From an uncultured Clostridia bacterium (lineage in GTDB: Bacteria; Bacillota; Clostridia; TANB77; CAG-508): a DNA stretch of 50,313 bases. The notes beneath the pieces are model-generated. The model made no database searches and was not told the DNA's origin. It was given only the letters and a program-made list of their open reading frames with translations. This document shows positions 18,630 through 26,842 of this stretch, piece by piece. The stretch's first letter is position 1, and every line of letters starts with the position of its first letter. The stretch spans positions 1 to 50,313 of the forward strand of contig CANRKJ010000014.1 of assembly GCA_947631185.1 (NCBI GenBank), given 5' to 3'. The position numbers were made by a program, and so were the translations under genes.

Positions 18630-19310
18630 TTACTGTATTTTTTCTATCATTTTTAATTTTTCTAGTTTATCTTTTTGTTCATATGTTTTGTATACTTTCA
18701 TAAATCCATCTAAAGACATGTTAGAGCTAGTTAATTGCTTATATATTTCATTATAAACTGGTACACTCATCAATTCTTCTCTTAAATCATTATACATAAA
18801 ATGTATGGATTCTGGTGTATATTCTTCCCATAAATCCTTTTTATCCATGAGTAGTAATCCTCTTACTTTGGTTGCAGAAACTGAATTAGGATTTCTAGGT
18901 ATTATTAACTCAGCTGTATTAGCAATATCTTCTAAGTCGAACCATTTTCCTCTTAATTCGTCATTACCATATACCATCAAATCAGCGAATTTATTACAAT
19001 AACGTTCAACCTGACTCTTTACATATTTTCCCCATTTGGCTGTTACATCAAACTCATTTGTTAAATCATTTATCCCTCTTACCATAATAGATTCTTCTGA
19101 TTTTACATTAAAAACTTCTTTTATAGCTTTTATTCTAGTTTCTATTGTAAAAGGATTTCTGAGTGTTTTTGATTCTTGAGCAGAACCTACTAAAATCAAT
19201 GTTTTTTCACATAGTTTTATTGAAGATTCTATAAGCAATACATGTGCATTATGAATATGTCCAAAACGCCCACATACTACACCTAAATTAAAATTTTTCT
19301 CAGTATCCAT
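18630..19310 (-). CDS. NMN adenylyltransferase-like nucleotidyltransferase (NadR/NadM type)
   Basis: 226 aa. The N-terminal Rossmann-type nucleotidyltransferase has GRFGHIHNAHVLLI (the HxGH-type ATP site, with Asn in place of Gly), then LVGSAQESKTLRNPFT and the C-terminal signature SVSATKVRGLL, as in NadR/NadM enzymes that make NAD from NMN and ATP. The last 50 residues are helical and unassigned. The substrate is inferred from family similarity only. AGGAGAAAAA precedes ATG. A single-gene unit divergent from the glycosyltransferase gene. Confidence 0.8.
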   Translation of the reverse strand: MDTEKNFNLGVVCGRFGHIHNAHVLLIESSIKLCEKTLILVGSAQESKTLRNPFTIETRIKAIKEVFNVKSEESIMVRGINDLTNEFDVTAKWGKYVKSQVERYCNKFADLMVYGNDELRGKWFDLEDIANTAELIIPRNPNSVSATKVRGLLLMDKKDLWEEYTPESIHFMYNDLREELMSVPVYNEIYKQLTSSNMSLDGFMKVYKTYEQKDKLEKLKMIEKIQ

Positions 19311-19465
19311 ATCATTTTTCTCCTAATTTATACGACTTCATTTATTTTATTCGATTTATAATTTATATTATATCAATATTATAGACAAATTGTAAACACC
19401 TATAAACTAATTGTCGGTGTACATCTTTTACATACCTAATCTGCATTGAAAAATGATTTTTTCAA

Positions 19466-19494
19466 TTGCAATTAAAGTATAATTAGTGTAAAAT
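19466..19494 (+). promoter_or_regulatory. Promoter of the membrane glycosyltransferase gene
   Basis: TTGCAA (19466-19471), 17-bp spacer, TAAAAT (19489-19494). Start of transcription would be near 19501, leaving a leader of about 85 bases. A nearer TATAAT at 19479 has no -35 at the right distance. Confidence 0.5.
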
Positions 19495-19586
19495 GAAAAA
19501 AGTGAAATAAAAACATTTTCATGTTTTGTATTTAGTAGATAATATCAAATTTTGATTTTATATAAGTAATCGTATCAGGAGGGTAT

Positions 19587-21326
19587 ATGAAAATATTTAA
19601 TATTCATTTTTTAATATTATTGATAATTGCTTTTAGTGTTTGTATTTCTGATATATTTATCTATTTTTTTCATTTAAATTTTATTTTCATTAATCTAATC
19701 AGTATTCTATTGGTTAGTTTATTGGTTTTAATTTTAAAAAAGAAAAATTACATAAATATACAATCAGATTTTTCAAAATATGATTTATTATTCATTTTTG
19801 GTTTTCTAATATATATTATAATTTCAATTGTGTTTCCAGATTTATCTTGGGATACGAGAAGTTATCATATTTATTTACAAGAAAATGTATTTACAGATAA
19901 AATAAATATGGATTTTTTCGCTGGAAGAAATTTAAATTCATTTTTATTTGCATTAGGAGATAGAATCAATTATTTGTTTCGTTTTTTATTAGGTTATAGA
20001 TTAGGAACTATTATTACTTATTATTTGATTTTAGTTTTATACTATCAAGTCAAGAGATGGATATCAAATATGAGTGGATGTAAAAATCCATTATTTCTAT
20101 CTTTATTTAGTATATTGCCTTGTGGTATGTCTGTTATTTTTTCTTTTTCAGGAACATATTATATTGATAATTTCGGAGCAGTTTTTTTACTAGAAGCATT
20201 TTATATTTTATTTTGTGAACAGGATTTATTAAAAGATAAAATAAAACTTTATGTATTAGCTATTATTATTGGTATAGCTATTTCAATTAAAATAACTAAT
20301 GTCATTTTTTTAATTCCAATTGGATTATATTATTTAATAAAAAACAGAAAAGAATTTAAATTTTTAAAACCATATGATTATATTTTTGGAATTTTTTTAG
20401 TAATTTTACCATGGATAATATATGCTTTAAGCAACTATCAACAAACAGGAAATCCTGTTTTTCCTTATTACAATCAGATTTTTCAATCTGAATATTTTGC
20501 TAAAACTGAATGGAAAGATACAAATTTTGGCCCTAAAAATATTGTTCAATTAATAATATGGCCTTTATATATCGTAGTAAATCCATTAAGTGCATTTGAT
20601 ACAAAATTTGTTGATATAATGTGGGGATTAGGTTTTATTATTTGTATATTAAATTTATTTTTTTATAAAATCCATAAAAAGAACAAAAATATAAGAATTT
20701 TTCATTTATCAATTATATTACTTATCATGTACTATTTATGGGGAAGCATGTTAGTGGGATATGTAAGATATGCTAGTGTTTTGTTAGTATTAAGTTTAAT
20801 TGTTTGTATTTCTTTTATTTATTTACAATATGATAAAAAAAGAATTATGTCAATTGCACTTACCGTTTTAATCATATTAGCAAGTATACCATCTTTTGGA
20901 TATGATTTTTTAATTATAATAAAAGATTATCATAGTTTTAATGAATGGATAAGCGAATATAATTCAAATCTAAAATTTATTTTCAAAGATAGAAATATAA
21001 AAAAGATTGATTTTGATGGAATATTAGGCGCAATTGGAGATGACAGTTTAATTCCTTGTTTACTTAGAAATAATAATCCAATCTATAATTTGGAAGAATG
21101 GATTACTATTACCAATCCAAAAACAGAAAACTTATATCATCAAAAAATTTTTGATAAAGAAATATATGTATTAGTTGATAAACAAACTTTTGAACGAAAA
21201 AAAGATTATTTAAATAGAAATCAATTTGAAATTTTAGAACAAGAGGAACTTACAGATAATTTTAATTTGTTTAGTCCAAGTGATACTTTATACAAATTAA
21301 AAGTAATGAAAAAAACGAATAATTAA
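19587..21326 (+). CDS. Polytopic membrane protein, GT-C glycosyltransferase-like
   Basis: 579 aa with about 11-12 hydrophobic segments over residues 1-440 and a soluble C-terminal domain (about 450-579). The first external loop carries FPDLSWDTRSYHIYL, placed like the catalytic Asp loop of GT-C enzymes that use polyprenyl-phosphate sugars, and a further loop has FSGTYYIDN. Overall plan resembles PMT/ArnT-like mannosyl- or aminoarabinosyl-transferases of unknown acceptor. AGGAGGGTAT precedes ATG. It is the only long plus-strand gene in the accessory part, with its own promoter, and is followed by a GTGCAC palindrome cluster. Confidence 0.7.
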   Translation: MKIFNIHFLILLIIAFSVCISDIFIYFFHLNFIFINLISILLVSLLVLILKKKNYINIQSDFSKYDLLFIFGFLIYIIISIVFPDLSWDTRSYHIYLQENVFTDKINMDFFAGRNLNSFLFALGDRINYLFRFLLGYRLGTIITYYLILVLYYQVKRWISNMSGCKNPLFLSLFSILPCGMSVIFSFSGTYYIDNFGAVFLLEAFYILFCEQDLLKDKIKLYVLAIIIGIAISIKITNVIFLIPIGLYYLIKNRKEFKFLKPYDYIFGIFLVILPWIIYALSNYQQTGNPVFPYYNQIFQSEYFAKTEWKDTNFGPKNIVQLIIWPLYIVVNPLSAFDTKFVDIMWGLGFIICILNLFFYKIHKKNKNIRIFHLSIILLIMYYLWGSMLVGYVRYASVLLVLSLIVCISFIYLQYDKKRIMSIALTVLIILASIPSFGYDFLIIIKDYHSFNEWISEYNSNLKFIFKDRNIKKIDFDGILGAIGDDSLIPCLLRNNNPIYNLEEWITITNPKTENLYHQKIFDKEIYVLVDKQTFERKKDYLNRNQFEILEQEELTDNFNLFSPSDTLYKLKVMKKTNN

Positions 21327-21330
21327 ATCT

Positions 21331-21380
21331 TAATGTGCACATTAGTGACGCAAACGATGTGCACATCTTTTACGTCCCTA
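21331..21380. repeat. GTGCAC-centred palindrome pair
   Basis: TAATGTGCACATTA (21331-21344) is a perfect 14-base palindrome. Next to it GATGTGCACATC (21356-21367) is a perfect 12-base palindrome, extended by imperfect arms GACGCAAAC/TTTTACGTC to 30 bases (21347-21376). The two GTGCACAT/ATGTGCAC halves can also pair with each other. It lies right after the glycosyltransferase stop. A partial match to its right half (ACATCTTTTAC) occurs at 19421-19431, upstream of the same gene. Confidence 0.65.
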
Positions 21381-21439
21381 TTACTTTTCTTCTATAAAAA
21401 AATTTTAATCTCATTATTTAACTCACACATAATTAAATA

Positions 21440-22405
21440 TTATAAAATTTCTGACCAAAATTTAGAATCGCTATACTTTAATCCTTGTTCACTCACTTTT
21501 AGCCAATATTCATCTTCTTCTGAGTATTCTCCACTTTGTTTTAATGAACTTATTTGTAATATTCCAATTGCATTTCCAATATCATAAAATAAAGGTATTA
21601 TTTCTTTTTCATAATCCGATAATTTATTATATCTTTCATATTCACTTATAATCAATTTAAAATTATTTATTGTATTTTCCCTACTATTTGGATCTAAGCA
21701 TAAATTATCTCCAGTTACTACTAAATCTATTATTTTAGGCAAATAATTTGAAACCGCAAAGTCAATTATCCATAATTTATTGTTGTTGTCTTTTATAACA
21801 TTTGAACTTATTATATCTCCATGAACAAAACTGTGTGGTAATTTTCTTAAATCTACTTTCTTTAATTTATAAGATAATTCTTTAAATTTTTCATAATATT
21901 GTTGGTCTAAATATTTTCCTTTAGATTCAAATTCTTTTATAAAATTAGTAATAGTCCAAGTATCATAAATGAAACCTGATTTTAATTCTGCTCTATGTAT
22001 GTTTGCCATCTGTCTTATGATTTCTTTAATTTCTGCTTCATTAGGCGTTTCTTCTAAATCTAGAAAACTTTTTCCATTGATATATTCAAATATAACAAAT
22101 TCTAAATCTTTGTCTTCTATTTTAATACTATCAAAACATATTGTTTTAGGTGTGTTAATATCAATTTTATTTGATAGCTTTATTCTATCTATATAATTAC
22201 TACAATTTTGACTAGTCCTACCTTTATGTAATATCTTTACAAAATATTTTTGTTTTTCAGTTTCTAATATAAAATTAAAATCTTCATAGCCCACTTCCAC
22301 AATTTGACTTGATACATAATCTTCTATTCCACATTTTAAGCAAATCATTCTTGCTATTTCATTTAAACTAGAATTAACATCTATTCTTTCAAAAAAGTTT
22401 TCCAT
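21440..22405 (-). CDS. APH-family (aminoglycoside phosphotransferase-like) kinase
   Basis: 321-aa cytosolic small-molecule kinase of the APH/choline kinase fold. Seen: an N-lobe with KYFVKILHKG (ATP-binding Lys), hinge FVIFEYINGKSF, catalytic loop FVHGDIISSNV (HGD...N) and the metal-binding DFAV in LWIIDFAVSN. The substrate may be an antibiotic, choline or another alcohol; it cannot be told. TAGGAGTAAT precedes ATG. It begins 9 bases after the end of a histidine phosphatase remnant, which suggests the two were once an operon. Confidence 0.85.
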   Translation of the reverse strand: MENFFERIDVNSSLNEIARMICLKCGIEDYVSSQIVEVGYEDFNFILETEKQKYFVKILHKGRTSQNCSNYIDRIKLSNKIDINTPKTICFDSIKIEDKDLEFVIFEYINGKSFLDLEETPNEAEIKEIIRQMANIHRAELKSGFIYDTWTITNFIKEFESKGKYLDQQYYEKFKELSYKLKKVDLRKLPHSFVHGDIISSNVIKDNNNKLWIIDFAVSNYLPKIIDLVVTGDNLCLDPNSRENTINNFKLIISEYERYNKLSDYEKEIIPLFYDIGNAIGILQISSLKQSGEYSEEDEYWLKVSEQGLKYSDSKFWSEIL

Positions 22406-22413
22406 TATTACTC

Positions 22414-22665
22414 CTAAATCTCAATATAATTTATATCAACTAATTTATTATCATCAAATTCTAATTTCATTATTGATGGTGCTTTCATTATTCCATCTTT
22501 AATTATAGTTTTATCTTTAAAAGAAATTGTCAATCCCTTTCTTAGTTCTATATTTTCTAACTTGCAATATCTTAATAGATAAAATAATATACATGTATTA
22601 TGAGCAACTATTGCAATTCTTTTGTTTGTATTATTGCAAATTATTTCATTTTACTCTTCTAACAT
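22414..22665 (-). pseudogene. Remnant of a histidine phosphatase (phosphoglycerate mutase-like) gene
   Basis: Reading from ATG 22665 (preceded by AAAGGATGTTAAT) gives MLEE, an in-frame TAA, then an open frame to 22414. Its product contains KRIAIVAHNTCILFYLLRYC, the C-terminal His motif of histidine phosphatases (usually SHGTAI), and LRKGLTISF. The N-terminal RHG catalytic part is absent. About 83 codons in all, against some 190 for a whole family member. Deletion plus stop: a decayed gene. Confidence 0.7.
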
Positions 22666-22702
22666 ATTAACATCCTTTCACTTTTAATTATTTTTTTATA
22701 AA

Positions 22703-23503
22703 TTATATTAAAATTTCTTCCATGTCATTTGGAATAAGAATATTATTATTAAAATATTTTTTACCTTCTTCAAGATACAATTCTTTTCTGTTTTCAATAT
22801 GTGTTTCTTCTGTATGATATAAAATTAAATTCTTTATATTTAAATCATTCATTTTCTCACAAGCAGATTTTACTGTTGAATGGTGTTTTTCATAAGGCTT
22901 AAATATATTCTCCTCAACATCTAAGCAAAATGCTTCGTGCATTATATAATCTGAATTCCTTATTCTATCATATAATTCAGGATTGCAATTTTCATCTCCT
23001 AAAAAGCATAATCTCTTATTATTTATATTTACATCAAATCCTAATAAATCATTTTTCTTTGCTTTCATATCAATAGCAGTAAATTTTAAGTTAATAACTT
23101 CAAATTTATCTCCATCTTTTAATATATGAAGTTGTATATTTTCGTTTAATATATTAACATCTTCTATTGGAAATAAATAAGAATATATTGTTGGTATTGC
23201 TTTTGAAACTTCTTCATTACAATAAATATTTAATTTTCCAGCATAATTACCTTTTGCAAATATTTTACTCATTCTTTTTAACATCCACATCAAACCTAAT
23301 ATATGGTCTGTATGACAATGTGAAATGAATATATTATGAACATCTTTTAATTCAATATTACACATTTTTAATCGTCTTACTATCTCGGCACTTCCTCCAG
23401 TATCGACTAATAAAAAATCATTATTGTTATTTATTAAAAAACAAGTGTTAAATAAATCAAAAGTAAATCCATGACCTGTTCCAAGCATTTTTATACTAGC
23501 CAT
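22703..23503 (-). CDS. MBL-fold metallo-hydrolase, RNase Z-like
   Basis: 266 aa. Metal site motifs in order: LVDTGG, HCHTDH (His-x-His-x-Asp-His), a later Asp/His region with CFLGDENCN and MHEAFC, and the final LILYHTEE. The N-terminal MLGTGHG resembles RNase Z and related phosphodiesterases. It lacks the long exosite arm expected of true tRNase Z, so a small-molecule or nucleotide phosphodiesterase is also possible. ATG 23503 with GGAG 8 bases ahead is preferred to the GTG at 23512. It overlaps the YgjV-type gene upstream by 8 bases. Confidence 0.8.
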   Translation of the reverse strand: MASIKMLGTGHGFTFDLFNTCFLINNNNDFLLVDTGGSAEIVRRLKMCNIELKDVHNIFISHCHTDHILGLMWMLKRMSKIFAKGNYAGKLNIYCNEEVSKAIPTIYSYLFPIEDVNILNENIQLHILKDGDKFEVINLKFTAIDMKAKKNDLLGFDVNINNKRLCFLGDENCNPELYDRIRNSDYIMHEAFCLDVEENIFKPYEKHHSTVKSACEKMNDLNIKNLILYHTEETHIENRKELYLEEGKKYFNNNILIPNDMEEILI

Positions 23504-24014
23504 AAAAAACACTCCTATTCTTTTTATTTTTTATTTTAAAAATAGAATAAATATTAGCAATTATATTCATAAAATCAAAAACTGCTGATGAATATGATTT
23601 TATGTATATATCATAAACAAACCACATTATCATTGTGAATATTATCAAAATTTTAAACTTTATTACATTTTCTATATTCATTAACCATAAATACACAATC
23701 GTACTTATTAAAGGAAGTATTCCTATAATTCCTTTATTATTAAATGATATTGATAAAGTTAATGCTAATATGGTAATTATTATTTTTTCTTTTATTCCTA
23801 ATTTATCTTTATAGCATAAAATATTTCTAACACAACTTAAAGCATTTATTATAGCTCCTACTATACCTCCAAGAATTATATTACTTATAACTGATAATCC
23901 AATTTGAACTGTTTGAACATATAAAATCTTTTTCTTCTGTTTAATTACTCCTGAATAAACCATTAATAATGATGCTATTAAAGCTACTATATTTCCTATT
24001 ATAATTTGTATCAT
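23496..24014 (-). CDS. YgjV-family membrane protein
   Basis: 172 aa with about six short hydrophobic helices and almost no loops, as in the YgjV family of inner membrane proteins of unknown function. The motif NALSCVRNILCYKDK (about 59-73) is characteristic. AAGGTGAGAAA precedes ATG. Its end overlaps the MBL hydrolase start, so the pair is translationally coupled. Confidence 0.75.
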   Translation of the reverse strand: MIQIIIGNIVALIASLLMVYSGVIKQKKKILYVQTVQIGLSVISNIILGGIVGAIINALSCVRNILCYKDKLGIKEKIIITILALTLSISFNNKGIIGILPLISTIVYLWLMNIENVIKFKILIIFTMIMWFVYDIYIKSYSSAVFDFMNIIANIYSIFKIKNKKNRSVFYG

Positions 24015-24028
24015 TTTCTCACCTTATT

Positions 24029-24057
24029 TAAGACAAAAACTCCGTCCCCTTGTCTAA
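24029..24057. repeat. AGACAA...TTGTCT palindromic element, copy 1
   Basis: AGACAA and TTGTCT (24031-24036, 24050-24055) around AAACTCCGTCCCC. Aligns with 30566-30592, which has the same arms and AACTCC core. It lies upstream of the YgjV gene and downstream of the HAD nucleotidase gene. Confidence 0.6.
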
Positions 24058-24149
24058 ACATTTTTTACCTATTTATATTAACAAAACTATTATTTATTTT
24101 CAATAGTAAAAAACAAAAATGATTTTTTTGCAAATTTATTGTTCATATT

Positions 24150-24722
24150 TTATTTTTCTTTTATATATCTATAAATTTCACCCCAATTATTTACTTCTTT
24201 TATATAATCATTTTCCTCCAATTTAGTTAAATTAGTATCTCTAAAATATAATGTTTTTATTTTATTATCTGCTAATTTTTTTACAATTTTCCAGTCATCA
24301 TCAATCATAATATCTACTTTTTCGCTTTTACAAATTTCTAATTTATCTTCCACTTTCCAGTAATATTTATTAAATTTAATATTGTTTTCTTCTAATAACC
24401 TTATTGCATCATACTTCATTGCTTCTACAAAACCGCCTCTTGCTGTAATAACAACAAATTCGTGTCCTTGACTTTTTAATAAATTATATACACCTATAAA
24501 ACCTGACATTAAATTACTTTCTTTTGATATTTTTAAAAAATATTTCTCAATAAATTCTTGTTCTTGCTCATTTGTCCAATTATATCGAGCTTGAAATTTT
24601 GGCTCTTCTCTATTTACTAAATTATTTCCTTTTAAAATATCTATATCAAATATTTCTTCATAAGTCCTAAATGTTGTTTCACTATCTATTACTACTCCAT
24701 CTAAATCTATTCCTATTTTCAT
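24150..24722 (-). CDS. HAD-superfamily 5'-nucleotidase-like protein (NT5C type)
   Basis: 190-aa cytosolic phosphatase. HAD motif I is GIDLDGVVIDS (nucleophile and acid Asp), motif II VITARGG, motif IV IDDDWK. Length and layout fit the NT5C-like deoxyribonucleotidase group of bacteria. Clearly related to the first 190 residues of the fusion protein encoded at 32286-33728. Substrate not known; nucleotides are likely. GGAGATAACA precedes ATG. Single gene. Confidence 0.85.
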   Translation of the reverse strand: MKIGIDLDGVVIDSETTFRTYEEIFDIDILKGNNLVNREEPKFQARYNWTNEQEQEFIEKYFLKISKESNLMSGFIGVYNLLKSQGHEFVVITARGGFVEAMKYDAIRLLEENNIKFNKYYWKVEDKLEICKSEKVDIMIDDDWKIVKKLADNKIKTLYFRDTNLTKLEENDYIKEVNNWGEIYRYIKEK

Positions 24723-24790
24723 TGTTATCTCCTATTCAATTATTATATATTATTTATATCATAAATTAACAATTTTTAATAGTCTTTTGT

Positions 24791-24885
24791 CTATCTTAAT
24801 ATTTCACTATCAAAAAATTTTTCTTGAAATTCTATTAATTTATTATTTGTTCATTGTACTTTTTACTATATTCTATTATCTCCAT
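24791..24885 (-). pseudogene. Possible N-terminal remnant of an acetyltransferase gene
   Basis: ATG 24885 opens MEIIEYSKKYNEQIIN and then stops; shifting the frame by one base continues LIEFQEKFFDSEILR to a TAG at 24791. The two parts together resemble the first strand and helix of a GNAT domain. Short and damaged, so the assignment is weak. Confidence 0.3.
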
Positions 24886-24943
24886 ATATATCAACCTTTT
24901 AAATAGTTTTTTAATCATAAACACCAGACCGAGAGAAACTTGT

Positions 24944-25423
24944 TTATAATTGTTTCTCAAGCTCTATTTCATCTCTTAACGGTATGCCATTATCTCCAAG
25001 AGCTGGTACATTAGGTTTAATCTTTCTTACTTCTTCCATTGCATTTATATATAATTTTGTTAAGCAATATCCTCTTTTTTGATAAAATTGTAATGCTCTC
25101 ATATTATCATTTGTAGTGATTAATCTCATTTTTTGGGAATTATTATTTTTCGCAATTTTTTCAACTTCTTTTAAAAGAACTGATCCTATTCCCATATTTT
25201 CTCTTTTACTATCTAATGAAACAATCTCACATATATCGTCGAAAAAAGTATATGTAACTAATCCTATAATTGTATTTTCTTCTCGCAACAGAAAACCATC
25301 TAATTTAGTTCCATCTATTATTTCTCCTCTTATACTCATATCTGTTGAAAACCAGTTATCAATAAAGAATTGATTTACTAATTCTCTTGTTTCATTTGAT
25401 ATTCTTTCTATATTTTCTATCAT
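24944..25423 (-). CDS. GNAT acetyltransferase
   Basis: 159 aa. Acetyl-CoA site: IVSLDSKRENMGIGSVLLKEVEKIAKNN (R/Q-x-x-G-x-G/A as RENMGIG), followed by MRLITTNDNMRALQFYQKRGY. An extra C-terminal tail ends LGDNGIPLRDEIELEKQL, as in a common group of clostridial GNAT proteins of unknown acceptor. GGAGGAATAATAT before ATG lies inside the end of the remnant at 25427-25552. Confidence 0.85.
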   Translation of the reverse strand: MIENIERISNETRELVNQFFIDNWFSTDMSIRGEIIDGTKLDGFLLREENTIIGLVTYTFFDDICEIVSLDSKRENMGIGSVLLKEVEKIAKNNNSQKMRLITTNDNMRALQFYQKRGYCLTKLYINAMEEVRKIKPNVPALGDNGIPLRDEIELEKQL

Positions 25424-25426
25424 ATA

Positions 25427-25552
25427 TTATTCCTCCAATTTTTTGTAGAATATTATCTCTAATGGTTCTCCTAGTAAAGTTAATGAGCCACTATCTATAT
25501 AGTTATGTTTTCTATAAAAGAATTGAGCTTGTATTATAGCATATCTAATCAT
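25427..25552 (-). pseudogene. C-terminal remnant of a GNAT acetyltransferase gene
   Basis: A 41-codon open frame from ATG 25552 encodes AQFFYRKHNYIDSGS and LEIIFYKKLEE, the pattern of the last helix and strands of a GNAT domain. No ribosome site precedes the ATG and the acetyl-CoA loop is missing. Probably left after a deletion; the tail now carries the ribosome site of the next gene. Confidence 0.55.
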
Positions 25553-25566
25553 ACTCTATCACTCAA

Positions 25567-26439
25567 TTACATATTTGCTTCATTTTGATTTGCTAGTTGA
25601 TCTATTGTAACTCCTGATTCTTCATTCCAATTTATTTCAATAGAATTAATTTTTTCATTTTGGAATTTATTTAGTTTTTCATAATCTGCTTTTTCCATTT
25701 CAAAATCTAGTGCTTCTATATTTTCCTTTATTCTATCTTTGTTTGTTGATTTTATTAATGGCATAATTTCTTTTTCTTTTACAAGCCAATTTATCATTAT
25801 CTGATTTTGTGTTTTATTGTATTTCTTTGATAATTCCATAAGAATAGAATAATTTTTTTGTGAAATTTTATTTCTTCTTAATGGTTGATAAGCTGTAAAC
25901 AAAATATCATTTTCTTTGCAATACTCAATTAGACCTTCATTTTCGTAATACTTACAATCTAAATTATAAACACCTTCAAAGAAATCTATTTTACAAATTT
26001 GATTTATTTCTTTTAATTGCTCTAAATTAACATTACTTACACCGATATATTTTACTTTTCCTAATTTCACTAACCTAAAAATTTCTTTATATATTTCTAA
26101 CATTGAGATTTTACATACTGCAAAAGTATGTATTTGAAAACAATCTATATAATCAATATCAAGAGTTTCTAAATAATTATTTAGTTGTTTTTCGACATCT
26201 TCTATTTTTTCAACATATCGTTCTAAATTCACACAAATAAACAATTTTTCTCTACCTATTAATTTTATATAATCTTTCATTTTTTCAACTACTTTTCCAT
26301 TGTTATATAACATTGAAAGTGGCAAATAATTTTGTCCCAATTCAAAAGAATATTTTAGTGCTTCTATATCTTTTTCAAAATTATCTGGATCAACTTTCCA
26401 AGTTCCAATTCCAATTTTAAATATATCATTCTTGTCCAT
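25567..26439 (-). CDS. Aldo/keto reductase
   Basis: 290-aa NADPH-dependent TIM-barrel oxidoreductase. Start region GIGTWKVD; the tyrosine of the tetrad in SMLYNNGKV, and the His in CFQIHTFAV; GKVKYIGVSNVNLEQL and the C-terminal IMPLIKSTNKDRIKENIEAL of the cofactor site are all present. The usual catalytic Lys position reads FICVNLE, where many family members have a Lys in this strand, so activity may be altered. Substrate unknown. GAGGAGAATAGAT precedes ATG. Confidence 0.85.
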   Translation of the reverse strand: MDKNDIFKIGIGTWKVDPDNFEKDIEALKYSFELGQNYLPLSMLYNNGKVVEKMKDYIKLIGREKLFICVNLERYVEKIEDVEKQLNNYLETLDIDYIDCFQIHTFAVCKISMLEIYKEIFRLVKLGKVKYIGVSNVNLEQLKEINQICKIDFFEGVYNLDCKYYENEGLIEYCKENDILFTAYQPLRRNKISQKNYSILMELSKKYNKTQNQIMINWLVKEKEIMPLIKSTNKDRIKENIEALDFEMEKADYEKLNKFQNEKINSIEINWNEESGVTIDQLANQNEANM

Positions 26440-26464
26440 ATCTATTCTCCTCTTTGTTCTTTCT

Positions 26465-26789
26465 CTAATTTCTTTCTATTACAATATCTGCAACTGTCAA
26501 ATTAGATTCACTCAATATATTAATTAATTTTTTTATCTTAGCAATATTTTTTTATTATTTCTGTCATTTTATCGAATTGACTAACATTATATTTTATTTC
26601 TTTTAACGATTGTATTACTTCATTTTCTGCAAGTTCAATTTCTTCTTTATCATAATTATTTTCAATACACAAAGATCTTTTTAAATTATAGTCTATCCAA
26701 GCAAGTCCACCATAAAGATCAGCATTAATTAGTATATCAATATTTTTATCAATACTTCCTTTATAAAATTCTAGTACTTGTCTAATCAC
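26465..26789 (-). pseudogene. Fragment of an unrecognised gene with a homopolymer frameshift
   Basis: From a GTG at 26789 an open frame of 83 codons (EFYKGSIDKNIDILINADLYGG ... in part) ends after KKYC. Removing one A from the run of seven A's near 26549 continues the protein as NIAKIKKLINILSESNLTVA and on to VIERN before TAG at 26465. No good ribosome site precedes the GTG and a terminator lies just upstream, so the 5' part is probably lost. Family not recognised. Confidence 0.45.
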
Positions 26790-26800
26790 ATCTTGAGATT

Positions 26801-26833
26801 TTGAAAATAAAGCACCTAAAACTTAGGTACTTT
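26801..26833 (-). terminator. Intrinsic terminator after the RimJ-like gene
   Basis: AAAG+ACCTAA and TTAGGT+CTTT arms (plus 26809-26833) with a T-rich run on the minus strand (26801-26808). It ends the unit formed by the ABC-F, GNAT-DUF402 and acetyltransferase genes. Confidence 0.7.
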
Positions 26834-26842
26834 ACACACTAT

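Noticed and set aside
19479-19484. TATAAT as the -10 of the glycosyltransferase gene.
   Set aside because: No acceptable -35 at 16-18 bases; the TTGCAA/TAAAAT pair next to it has exact 17-base spacing.
21333-21587. 84-codon plus-strand open frame after the glycosyltransferase gene.
   Set aside because: Overlaps the palindromes and the end of the APH-type gene on the other strand; no ribosome site.
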